DNA of 64,000 nt from Favolaschia claudopus (Eukaryota; Basidiomycota; Agaricomycetes; Agaricales; Mycenaceae), in the NCBI GenBank assembly GCA_037176885.1, contig JAWWNJ010000007.1, positions 3,162,001 to 3,226,000 on the forward strand, given 5' to 3'. Below, one piece after another: positions 23,072-34,065 of the stretch. The translations under genes were made by a program, and so were the position numbers. Below the pieces are notes generated by a model. It did no database searches. It had not been told where the DNA came from and was given only the letters and a program-made list of their open reading frames with translations. Numbering within the stretch: position 1 is the stretch's first letter; each line of letters opens with the position of its first letter.

Positions 23072-25036
23072 TTTCGAAGAGCTTACTATCGAAGCAGCTC
23101 TGCCTCACTCCAGCCTCGGCGTCGTCACCCTACCCCCCGTCAGAACCTATCCGTTTGATCTCGTATTTGGTCCAGAAGCGGACCAAGCGTTGATATACCA
23201 TGAAGTTGTCAGTCCCATGCTCGACGAGGTGGTCATGGGCTACAACTGTACCCTGTTTGCCTATGGCCAGATCGGGACAGGCAAAACGTGCGTTTCCCTG
23301 TTTTCTGGTTGACCATAGCACTGATACTGTATCTAAAACGCAGTTATACAATGCAGGGCGATCTCACCCCCACTCCTCTTGGAAATCCCTCTACCAATGC
23401 AGGCATGATCCCACGCGTCTTATTCCGTCTCTTTCACCATCTCGAATCTTCCGGATCCGACTACAGCGTCAAAGTTTCTTATATCGAATTGTACAACGAG
23501 GAGCTCCGCGACCTCCTTGCCACCGAGCTTCCTGCTCCATCAGGAAACGCTCAGCCTATGGGCATGGGGAAAGATAACGCTGCTGTCAAAGCCCCCGAAG
23601 GACTCAAAATTTTCGATGACGCCTCCAAAAATGGTGTCTTCATTCAAGGCCTCGAGGAAGTGGCTGTAAAGGACTCTGCTGACGCCCTAGCACTCCTTAC
23701 CAAGGGCAGCGAGCGCCGACAGATCGCCGCCACCAAATTCAATGACCACTCTTCCCGCTCTCATTCCGTCTTTAGCATTACAGTACACGTCAAGAAGGCT
23801 GGTCACGTCGCCAGCGACGATCTGCTCAAAATTGGCAAACTCAACCTCGTCGATTTGGCTGGTTCAGAAAATATTGGCAGGTCAGGTGCAGAGAACAAGC
23901 GCGCACGGGAGGCGGGGATGATCAACCAGAGCTTGCTCACCCTCGGACGCGTCATCAACGCGCTCGTTGACAAGGCACAACACGTTCCGTACCGAGAATC
24001 CAAGCTCACGCGACTCTTACAAGACTCCCTCGGAGGGCGGACGAAGACCTGCATTATCGCAACCGTATCCCCGGCGCGCTCGAACATGGAGGAGACGCTT
24101 TCGACACTCGACTACGCCATGCGCGCCAAATCCATCCGCAACAAGCCCGAACTCAATCAGCGCATGACGCGCAACTCCCTCCTGAAAGAATATGTTGCTG
24201 AGATCGAGCGACTGAAAGCGGATGTCCTTGCTGCACGCGAGAAAAATGGCATCTTCTTCAGCGAGGAGACCTGGCAACAGCTCAGTACGGAGCACGAAGT
24301 CCGTCAGACCGAGCTCGAGGAAGCACGCAAGCAAGTCGACATTGTGGAGGGCCAGATGCGGAACGTGAGAGATGAATTTGAGCAGAGTATTGCTCTCTTG
24401 AAGAAACGAGAGGGGGAGCTCAAAGAGACACGCGACCAGCTCAAGACAACGGAAGAAGTGCTTGACAGCAAGACTGTCGAATTGAAACATGTGCAAGGCG
24501 CACTCGAGGAGGAGACGGTGGTCAGATCGGCCCATCAACAGACGGAGGGTCGCCTGAATACTGTTGCACTTGGGCTCAAAACTGTACTACGTGACAGCAT
24601 CAAGGACGTCGGAGGCCTGTTTGACAAGCTCGGTAGGTTTCGCGTCTTGCAAAGGGGCACACTAGGTTACTGACGATTTCATTCAGAGCGCAAGTCGAAC
24701 ATTCTCAGCACCAACACCCAAGGAGTATTAACGCACGGAAAAGCAATATCCTTGTCCACCATCGCTCTTTCGCGAAAGCTCGAAAGCTTCCTTGAAGCCA
24801 CGTCTCAAAGCAGGACAAAGCTGCGTACCGAGATTGATCAGTTCCAAACGAAAGAACTCCAGATACTCACCAAGCACTCGGAACGCATCGATGAACAACT
24901 GAAGCGTGTTGGCGGTGATCCAGGCAAAGGACACTGCCGAAGCAGAGGCGTTGGCCGCCGTGCAGCATGCACTGAACGAGACACAAGAAACGTCAACAAG
25001 TGACGCCTCGTTTTCCGCCGAGTTCCCCGCCACTCA
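23072..25036 (+). pseudogene. Kinesin-5 (BimC/Cin8-type) motor fragment
   Basis: From '[18 protein letters not shown]' onward the sequence is a kinesin-5 motor: '[12 protein letters not shown]' (P-loop), NDHSSRSHS (switch I), 'LNLVDLAGSENIGRSGAENK' (switch II region), 'VPYRESKLTRLLQDSLGGRT', then a coiled-coil stalk. Introns at 23289-23342 and ~24632-24686 are still in place. Three things argue against function. The first ~70-90 residues of the motor are missing. The invariant P-loop Thr is Ile (GQIGTGKT instead of GQTGTGKT). The frame shifts near 24905 ('DEQLKRV' then 'LAVIQAKDTAEAEALAAVQ' in the next frame). Downstream the match stops at repeat R2. Kinesin-5 normally drives spindle pole separation and is essential, so an intact copy should exist elsewhere. 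Confidence 0.82.
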
Positions 25037-25215
25037 AAGAGTCGACTTGAGCTGTCGAAAAGTGTCCACGATGGACAATTTTTGACGCGTTCCGTCACTC
25101 GCCGTGTAGGCTGTGACGGGTGACAACGCGACGACCATGGACCGCGTTTGAGAGCCCAAGAGGGTGTTGGCAAATAAGTGCCAACACCCTCTTCTCATTC
25201 ACCGTCACTCCCGCT
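25037..25215. repeat. Dispersed repeat R2, second copy of R1
   Basis: Same order of sequences as 6178-6380. The AATAAG-loop stem is kept, but its arms differ from R1 by changes on both sides (R1 GAGTGTTGGCA/TGCCAACACTC, R2 GGGTGTTGGCA/TGCCAACACCC). The first palindrome is imperfect here. Confidence 0.7.
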
Positions 25216-25427
25216 CTTACTACACTGTCGCTCCGCTCTTTCTGGTGCTTGCAACATCTTCTACCTGGATTACATTGAAGTAGAATCCCGCCGGCAATGT
25301 CGCTTTTCCCCTCCACCGCTCAATCTCAAGCTGTCAACGCGTCAACGTTTCGTTTCGTGTCAATGCGTCCGTCAACCGACCCACACCATCGCCTCAATTT
25401 CGGACGACGTTCACCCAAGGTACGCGT

Positions 25428-27224
25428 TGTAACGCTGACACTTGAATATATCAACTGAAGTGCTAAATATAGCGCAGCAGAGAATCTACCACCAAAATAT
25501 ATATATAACACAATCAACCAACACACACAACACTACAACACAAATATCTCCACAAGATACACTCAAATGTCTCTCGAAGAGTTCGTGGGGTTCGATCCGA
25601 AATCCAGATGTCACAGTGACGAGGATATAAGTCGACTTGCAAGTAAAAACCCTGCACAAAACACGCTCTCACACACCGTAGATGGAAGTGATTCCGTCCG
25701 CGGACCTTTCCTAAAAATAGGAACTATAAACGGTAGGATACAAGATACCCAACGTAGTTGAATATCAGGGCGAGATTGAAACAGTGGCCACAGACAGTTT
25801 CCGCGGCAGAATGCACAATTCTTATAGCGCCAGTTACGCTATAGACCTGAACCTCCAAATTCCAGGAACCTTTGACACTCCTTTATATAGCACAAGCCTT
25901 TCAGACGAGGACTAATCAGATCTCTTCCGGTTATGCGCCAGCAGTTCCAACGCAATGCTTCAGCAGATGGACAGTTCCACTCTTCCTCAGACTCAGGGAG
26001 ATACTAGTTCACTCTCGAGCACACGTATCTTCACAATGAGATAGGCAGTCCGCGGGCAGTAGAGGCAGGCAGTTCCTTACGCACTAAGGCCACGACAAAG
26101 CTACTCGAAAGCAAAGCCTCCGCGGGTGAACACTCTCGAAACGATGCTTAGATTCACACTTGAACTGAACTTCAACACAATTTCTATTAAGACAAACGAG
26201 TAGACAATATCTTTATATATGCCTCTACGTTGCTGCCTGAGTTCACCAACGCTGTCCAATAGACTGAGCGCGATGTCCTCCAGCTCAACGAGAAATACAG
26301 GTCCTTTTATACTAATGCCAAGAAATACATCACATAAATAGTACAGAGTAAGCAATGTCGATCCAATTGAGTAGAGAGATGGTATATTGGTATTTGAGTG
26401 TCCCGGCGGACCTTCGGCAGCCTCTTGGCTTGTCGATCCAACGGTAGAAAGTCAGCAATTATGACTCCCACGGTTGAATCACTGAATTGCGGAAGCCCGC
26501 GGAACGCCATCATTGGTGATCCCGTCAATCCGTCACTGGCGGCAACCCTTCCGGTGGTGCCATCAACACCTCTAATAACTCCTAAGACTATTCTTGGGAC
26601 ATTCCAATTCACTCGCAATATCACAGGCTCGTCTGTTGTCCAATTTATCAAGCCACCAAGTCATCCGCGCTGACTCCAATATAGAAATAGATTTCTAATG
26701 AAGTTGCCGCACTTGTCCGGCTTCAGCATCACATCATCAACTCTCCTGTCAAAGACCCCATGTCTTGCCATAACTCTGCCTTCTGATCCTAGCATCGGCA
26801 TCTCCTGTATGAGATCCCTTTCCACTGTTCCAGCCGTCTATTTATAGTCGGCAGCCCGCGGCATCTGTCTTTTGACTGATGTTGACTCTGATAGCCCCCG
26901 CGGCGCCTCCTACATCCTTGTAGACCTTTGTCTAAGTCCGTAGTACACAAGTACTTGACTCTTCGTCACTCTTCTGAGGGTTCGGTTATGGAACAGATCC
27001 ATAGTACTGCAGTAGGCTATTATTATAATGCCTTTCTCCTGTGATGGGTTTTACAGTCAACAGCTCGGAGCTCACTTTGACCCTCCTTAGTGTCACCAAC
27101 AGAGGTACTGACTTCCTATTGATAGTCGAGTAAGACTATAGTCGTGGCGGGTAGTTGGGTTGTTTAGGGCCGCACTTGACTTAAAATAGCCAGATATAAC
27201 GCGCAAAAATGGCCAGTCGTTACA
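25428..27224 (-). repeat. Left (3') LTR of element 2
   Basis: Starts TGTAACGCTGAC, ends GTCGTTACA, and contains seven CCGCGG sites. It carries an extra ATACTAGTTCACTCT near 25990 absent from the other LTR. Confidence 0.93.
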
Positions 27225-27260
27225 TCTCCCCTTCACTAAATCTAGACCGTCCCCGGTCTA
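27225..27260 (-). other. Polypurine tract and hairpin of element 2
   Basis: On the minus strand: stem TAGACCG, loop GGGA, CGGTCTA (27260-27243), then GATTTAGTGAAGGGG and AGA up to the LTR. This is the same order as in element 1, with a different stem sequence. Confidence 0.8.
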
Positions 27261-28057
27261 CAGCCTGCACCAAAATCCGTGCTTATTTTTGGCTTTAAAT
27301 CTAGTGGACCGCAAGGATGACAACTCCCGCGGACGTCTATTTTTAGACCAACTGCAAACTACTTTTCTGTCCCTTTTTCCTCGAGCGACTTGTTTTTAGT
27401 CAAGTCCTCCTGCACTACTCGCTAAGACGTTCCGTCTGTTAATTTAGACAGTTGTTTCCGCGGACGCCAATCATTACGGCATATGACGTCATTGACACTT
27501 TCTGTCTGAAATTTTCGGACAGGGGTTTTTCACCTCTTTTCCTTAAATTTTTCGACTCGGTCAAGTTTTCGCCGTCCTGGACTTCGCCAACCCTAATCCT
27601 AAGTGCGTTTGCACTTCCGCTTTATCTAATCTGTACCTCCGACTTATCATTCGCCGCGGCCGTCTCTGCCCTGGCAATCAGCCCTAGGTTCTTCATCAAA
27701 CCTTAATACTTGGCTTCTAATTACTGCGGCTGCGCCCTAGATTAACTTCCGTCTTCTATTCTTCCTTCCAGGTGAGTCACTGAGTATTCAATTCAGTCCT
27801 CTGAAGGCGTGGCGACTTAGAGAAATTTTCTCTAAGTCCGCTTTCCCTTATAGTTTGGGTGGGTGCGAGTTTTAGCGCCCACTTCTTCCTTCCCTTCCAC
27901 CACCACACACAGTGTCTTACACCCTGTGGCTACTCCTTGGTTTTCTAACTGGCCTTTCGACGCGCTCCTCGACGCCTACGTCGCCGAGTAGCCCTCTACC
28001 TGGATTCTCTCTGCACCTCGTCTTTCACCTACACCCACTGGTGCTCGTCGCCGGTTG
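27261..28057. other. Leader region upstream of accessory gene A
   Basis: No gene is recognised. Pyrimidine-rich sequence with three CCGCGG sites (27328, 27459, 27654). It probably contains the antisense promoter and 5' leader of gene A. Confidence 0.45.
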
Positions 28058-29970
28058 ATGCCCGTTAAGAAGGCCACTACTGCACCCACTCGTCGCTCTA
28101 CCCGCAAGATCACCATGGCCTCTACTAAGCGTCCGCGCAAGACTAAAGCCGGTGCTAAAGTGGGCCCTGGCCGTTCCTCCGTCGTCGTCCCCAAGGACGT
28201 CGAGCCAGACCTTCCCGAATCAGAAGAGTCAGCGGCGTCGACCCCAGAGCCTCCCGCGCCTTCTTCTTCTCGCAAAATCAAGTCTCCACCCGCGGAGGAG
28301 CCTGTCGTCGTCGTTGCTGGGCCTTCGATTCGTTCAGCACTGTTTGAACCGCCGCCGCAGATCCCCTCTGACGATCCTTCTGCTGTTTTCTGGGCTCCAT
28401 TCGACAATTCTTTCGCACGCGACCTGATTCCGCTTTTTATCCACAAGCCGCCGCCGCCGTCGGTCGAGCAGGTCCGTAGCTTAGCGTTATTGACTCCAGT
28501 CCTCGTGCGTGTCTATTTTCTTTTCATCCTCAATCCAATACTTATTATTCCTTTAGAACCCTTATCGTCGTGAACACCCCAACGTGCCGTTGAATGTCGA
28601 GGCGTTCCTGTGGGCCCTCGCTCGCGCTGCCCGTCACATCGCCAAGACTATTCCCGACGTCGACGCAGCGGAGGAGTTGATCGCGCTCTACCGCGATCTT
28701 CGTCCCTCAGCTGAAATCCAGGACACCATCCTCGCCGCGGACCCGCAAGGCAAGCATTACGGTGCGGGGTTCTGCGTCCCCACCATCGTCACTGTTTCTA
28801 CACGAAAGCCTCGCGCTCCCGTTTTCTCCGATAGCGAAGATTCAGACAGCGAGGAGCCACCTGCCAAGCGTCCGCGCATGGCCATCTCTCCTTCGCCTGA
28901 GCGCTCGCCGACTCCTGCTCCTGGGCCCGAGCGTTCTATGACCCCGATGGGTCCCGTCTTCGACATCACCACGCGCGCCGAGTTGATTAACATGTTCTTT
29001 GATATTCCCGAGACGGGTAAGTCTGCGGCTTCTCCACGCTCGTCGCCTACCGTATCTCATTCTCTTTACTTCTTTCATTTCAGGTATGCCTTCCCCAGCG
29101 CACATGAAGATTCCCACGTCCTATGTTCAAACGTCTCTTGTTCCACCAATGCTTTCCAAGATCGCCTTCCCCTGCCTCAACTGCGTGCTCAACTACGCTG
29201 AGTGCAGGCCCGTCGGTGGACGTTCTTCTGTTTGCGTTCGTTGCGCGGATCGCAAACACCAGTGTTCCCACAACTGGACGCCTCTGGAATTCAAACGGTT
29301 CGCCGAATGTATGCGTCCCTTCATCGCGGTAGCTCCCCACACCATCGCCGCCGCACTTCAACGTCTTGTGCAGGCATACGAGGATGCTCAGTTCACCAGC
29401 TTCGCCCACGTCCGCGCGCTCCACAATCTTTGCTTGCAAGCGCAAGACTCCGCCCTCACGATCTCCGGTGCGGAGCGCTCCCTCGCCGTCGAGCAGTTCA
29501 ACGACTTCTTTGTGGATAAAGAAGGCGCGGACTTGGCTCGCGACTTTGTGGCGCACGTTTTGTCGAAGAAGCCGTTTTACGAGCTGGAGCGGGACTTCGT
29601 CGCCCACGAGGCCACTTCAAGCGCGATCCCAGTGACGAATGCTGCGGGCGAGGTAGAGAGCTATACTTATCAGCCCAAGTTCTCTGCTCGCATCATTCCC
29701 GACTTAGATCTCAAAGGCGTTTTGAAGACGGTGGACCCTCAACTCGGTCCTGTTGCTTCTTTCGACGACCTTTCTGCCGCGGGGCCTTCATCTTCTAAGC
29801 TTGCCCCTACGACTTCTACACCTGCGGCTCCACCGTCCACTCCTCTTCCTTCGTTTGGTCCTGCCCCTTTGTTGGAGTCCCCTACTCCAGTTCATCAAAG
29901 GCGCGCAAAGGCAAGGGAGTTGAGACACCGTCCAAGGCGGGACAAGGGCAAGCAAGTTGATCGCGGATGA
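28058..29970 (+). CDS. Accessory protein A with Zn2Cys6-like cluster (antisense in element 2)
   Basis: ATG at 28058, exons about 28058-28506, 28557-29013 and 29083-29970, both introns with GT/AG ends in frame. The N-terminus is basic and disordered ('KRPRKTKAGAKVGPGR'), then Pro/Glu-rich. A helical block follows ('VPLNVEAFLWALARAARHIA'), then a second disordered basic/acidic region. The third exon carries 'CLNCVLNYAEC...CVRCADRKHQC', spacing C-x2-C-x6-C-x9-C-x2-C-x6-C, as in Zn(II)2Cys6 clusters. It is followed by a long helical domain ('TIAAALQRLVQAYEDAQF') and a basic C-terminus ('RHRPRRDKGKQVDRG'). Homologue of A' in element 1 by cluster, flanking sequence and order. I infer DNA binding; the target would need to be tested. 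Confidence 0.68.
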
Positions 29971-30976
29971 GCCTCCTGAATTTTGCTGGACTTCGTATTG
30001 CAAAATTTTTCTTTCTATATCACAAATCTCATGTCGTGCTGTAGTCTCCAGCCGTAGCGTAGACCAACTCAAAAAAAACGACTTTCTCACATATCTTACT
30101 CAGTAGTATTAGCTTTTAGTTTACTTTGCTTGTAAACCATACTACTTTGAGTTCAATGTATTCTAGCGCCCACTGGCGCTCATTGCTGCCTCTGATTCAA
30201 CCGTGTGAACTTTCTTAAGAATTTTTAGTCTTAAACTAAATTCACCCAGTCGACATCAAACGGCCATCATGCCATCATCAATCTTCGGAGATTGCCGAAG
30301 ACAGAATTTTGACCAAGTCCTTCGTCAAAACCCTTCTTCAACTTCTTTTGGAATCAGTCCAATTTCTCCTGTACTTCAATCAGAAGTTATTCTTGACACT
30401 TAATTGACACTTTTCTTCAAGTCGTCAAAAAGTTTCCTCTAGTCAACTCTTCTTTTCAGTTTTCCGCGGGTCTATTTATAGCACAGTTTAAAATCTCTCT
30501 CTTAAGTACCGCGGTAGATACTCAACGTAGAGTTCTGTACTCCCGCATGTATATTCCACAAGCCTCTTGCTTAATAGAATAACCACTATCATCCCTAACT
30601 GCCTCTTTAAAATCGATCGTATAGGAACCGATCGACATTATTCAGCCTTTAAAACTCTTCCGCAACTTGGCTTTTGCAACGCTCCAATTTTAGCAAAACG
30701 AAATTTCCCTGTCTCTTTATGGGTAAATTTGCAAGGCCCGCGGTGGCGCAATACCCTCCCGCGGTTGTCTGTTGCTCTATATTCTCCCCCTCACTAAAGA
30801 AAAAAGATGCGTCCTCGCATATTCAATTCAGTTAGAGGTGCAACCAACAGCCTTGGCTCGTTTTTACGATCGTAGCCGGTCATTAAAATTTTAACCAAGC
30901 TCTCCTAGTCAAAACTATAAATTGACTTCGGTTCTCTGCTCATTTCTTCGTCGCCTACAGGCCTTCATCGCATGCC
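29971..30976. other. Spacer with second hairpin/PPT-like copy
   Basis: No gene. At 30782-30797 the minus strand reads TTAGTGAGGGGGAGAA, almost the same as the true tract. Beside it, 30807-30820 forms a 5-bp stem (ATGCG, 4-nt loop, CGCAT). Four CCGCGG sites are present. The copy lies ~190 bp upstream of gene B. Confidence 0.65.
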
Positions 30977-32644
30977 ATGGCACCACGCTCTGCGCTCATC
31001 GAAGCGTCCAACCTTATCCTTGAAGCTGAACGGCGACTTTCATACGGGTCGTCGCCCTCAGAGACTCTCTCCCTGCGGCTGTCATTCACTCTACGCTCAG
31101 CACGTTCGCAGCCGCGGCGGTTCGTCCATATTTTTGCATGCCCAAACGCTTTCCGCGCTGACTCTGTTCTATTTTTAGTCGGACTTCAAGCTATTCGCTC
31201 AGTCCCTTCAGCACCCCTCCAACGAGAAGGTCGTCAATGCTCTTACTGCCGCCTCCAACGCTATGAGGGACGAGTACAAGATCTCCAAGTTCAAGATCCC
31301 TACTTCCCAGCTTGGCGCTATCGACCGCATGCTCAACAACTACCACAACGCCAAGAATAGCAAGCGCGACAAGACCGCGGCAGCCATCAAGGGCCACCGT
31401 GCTAAGGCTCAAGTTCAACAGGTGCTTTCTCGTGTTCGTCGCATGCCTCCTGGTCCTGAACTGTCCTCTATAATGCAGGGTAAGTCTGTTGAAGTCATCG
31501 ACGATTCCGGGGACGACGACTCCGCGGAGGAAGCTTCCGTCGCTGATCAGGTATTCCTCAGACGTTACGAAGATTATCTATGGTATTAACCAACTCCAGA
31601 TGGATCTCGACAAGGACGAAGGTAGAATCAACCCTCTCTATATCGCTGCCATGGGAGCCAACTATCGCGCAGGAGGCTCCTCTTTGCCCCCTGGTCTCTC
31701 CTTCCAGAAGAATAGTGCGCCCAAGGTCAAGAACGACACTGTGCGTCTATTTTTATCCCTCTGCACTTTCCTCTTCATTCACCCAGATTTCCGTTTGTTT
31801 CGTCTTGCTCTCTCTCACCAGCACGGCCAGGACAACTGCCCTGTCAAACCCAAGGACGGTATCCCTGCCGGTAAGGCTCCTCAAGACAACGGCAAATCCG
31901 TGCGCATCATTGACGATCCGTTCCAGAGGACATGTTCAAAAATGTTCGTAAAGTTCCTGTGCTGTTCGCCTTTTCACTTTGTTCTATTTTTATAACATCG
32001 TTTATTAGGGCAAAGGCCCCAAGGTGAAGAACTCCGACACATCTTCCACTTGTCCTGACGAGGACGAGAAGGTACGTAACCCATATCCCACGGTTTGAAT
32101 TCTCGCTTAACGTTCATCAATTGTTGTAGATGGCGCCCGCGGAACCACTTATGGTGCGTGAAATATTCGTCAACTCTGTTTCTCTGCTTAATTCTCGCTC
32201 ATAGCCTGCTTTGTCGTTGAACCCTGTGTCCAACCGCAGCAACAAGCGTGCCCGTACCGAACCGGATGACGTCGACCTCGACTACGAGCCCAAAGTCCCT
32301 GGTACGAGTTCATCTTCTCCTTGATCTAATTTCGTCTAAATTTTATTATAGACTCCATGGACAAGGACCTCATCGCCATCATGCATTCGGACGATGTCAA
32401 CAAGACCTGGAAGGTTTCTCAGAACCAACTCAAGCACTTGGACGCGCAAGGTTTCAAGGCTCGCGAGCGCTACCTCCGCCGCAACATGGCCGCCGCTTCC
32501 TTCAAGTATCGCTACTGGCTTCGCGCCTACGAGGAGATGGATGACCAGCTCGAGCAGCTCATGAAGATCCATCATGCCGACAACGAGGATCCCATTATGC
32601 GCCCTGCTAGTTCCGCGGTATGTCTCTGCGTTTTATTTTTATAG
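30977..32644 (+). CDS. Accessory protein B (antisense in element 2)
   Basis: ATG at 30977 (MAPRSALIEASNLILEAERR). About seven introns of 45-80 nt follow, many containing the string CTATTTTTA. Joined exons give an N-terminal helical part ('SDFKLFAQSLQHPSNEKVVN', 'KIPTSQLGAIDRMLNNYHNA'), an acidic segment ('SVEVIDDSGDDDSAEEA'), a Lys-rich linker, and a C-terminal helical domain ('LRRNMAAASFKYRYWLRAYE'). The C-terminal domain and the acidic block parallel B' in element 1. No catalytic motif is seen. The last splice and the exact stop (32644 if read through) are uncertain. Function unknown. Confidence 0.58.
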
Positions 32645-33265
32645 CTCTCCAGTTAAACCTTTCCGCCTTCTAGACTTGATCGTCCTTCCGCGGCCTATAT
32701 ACCTATGTGCCTTCGCTCTTTAGACACATAAACCGTCGACTCTCAGTATTCCCTATCGTATCGTCGTGCGTTCAACCGCACATATTTGCTGTTCAACCAG
32801 CAACTGTCCAAATCCCCGGGTGTCTCGTATATACTTAGCAGTGCTTGCAATACAATTGTTTTGTCAAGCCAACTTCGTCTGATTTCCCGCAGTCTCTTGG
32901 ACATCTCAGGAGTGGTAAGACTCTTTTTCCGAGCTCAGAATTCCAAAAATAGAACTCCAATCGTCCAGTTTCTACTTCAACTTCTCAAGTACTTCAAGCC
33001 GCCGCGGAAGCCTTTTTATGAACGACTCCATTGCCGTGACCGCCTACATGCTCCTTGAAGCCCTTATTCCACTGGATATTGTGCGCCTCTAAGTCTTGGC
33101 AAGCCTAGACTTCAAGTCTCACTCCTTTACTTTCCTCCGTCCCGCTTATGATCAATACAAAATCTGATTCAAATAATCACAGGCAAGACATCTCCTCAGC
33201 AGTGTTTACTATTTAAACAGTGCCTCATAGGAACGTTTTCTCCCATAATATTCTTTTCTCTTTGC
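32645..33265. other. Spacer between accessory genes B and C
   Basis: No gene seen. Two CCGCGG sites (32687, 33001). No hairpin/PPT-like copy precedes gene C. Confidence 0.5.
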
Positions 33266-34009
33266 ATGAGCATCCACGGCTTAGACGACGAAGAGAACGA
33301 CGACTACTACGATTATCTCTACGACAGCCCCGACGAAATGGATCCTGCCGCAGTCCTCGCAGCCTTCGCACGCGATATCATAGTCCCTGTCAGCGAGATC
33401 CTTCCCAAGTTTCAAGCTGCCATCTATCTTATGGAAGATAATAAGGTGCGTCCTTAGTACTTGTTACTTTCAACTTCGACTGATCTATTTTCATCACCAG
33501 CCGACTGAACAGTGCTCTTGCTGCGCCAAGAAACACAACGTCGAGCCTTGCGCTCCTACTAGTTGGGGTCCTCCTTGCCACAACTGTCTTATTCAATTCC
33601 ATCCTTGCGACTTCACCAGCAAGGACAAGATGATCGAAAGTTGGAAGAAGCGCGGAGGTCCTGGTGCGTCCATTTATAGATGTCCAGACTTATTCCTCGC
33701 TAATCCTCCCCTTCAGCTATCATCTTCGGTCGCAGCACCGTCGACCTGGAGACCATGCTTGACCAGCTTGACGAAGCTTTCGCCTACCACCATGAGTTTT
33801 CCATCAAGGCTCGCAAGGCCCAGTTCATCAAAGCGGTCAACAAGATCGATGATCTTCATGAACTCGCCTATATGCGCAAGGAACTCATCCTTCACGGCTA
33901 CGACAACTCCGCCCTCGGCTTCGTCGAGCTTCGTATGTCCAAGCTCCTTCCTCCTGGCATCTCTATTCACTCCGTCGAATCGCCTGACAAGTACGATCTC
34001 CCATTTTAA
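33266..34009 (+). CDS. Accessory protein C with cysteine cluster (antisense in element 2)
   Basis: ATG at 33266 (MSIHGLDDEENDDYYDYLYD), stop TAA at 34007-34009. Intron 1 is phase 0 (AAG, GTGCGT...CACCAG), intron 2 phase 1 (CCTG, GTGCGT...TTCAG). The acidic N-terminus leads to 'CSCCAKKHNVEPC' and 'GPPCHNCLIQFHPCDF', spacing C-x2-C-x8-C-x8-C-x2-C-x6-C, probably two zinc ions. A helical C-terminal domain follows ('LDEAFAYHHEFSIKARKAQF'). It stops 57 bp before the pol stop on the other strand, so the two genes are tail to tail. Same architecture, intron phases and cluster half as C' in element 1. Confidence 0.65.
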
Positions 34010-34065
34010 TCCTTCCGCGGAAAAGTTCTAATTTAAGATTACAGAGGCGCATACCACCACAATCT

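Noticed and set aside
25442..26673. Short frames within the element 2 LTRs, duplicated at 41643-42861
   Set aside because: Copies inside both LTRs, no coding signal, disrupted by small differences between the two.
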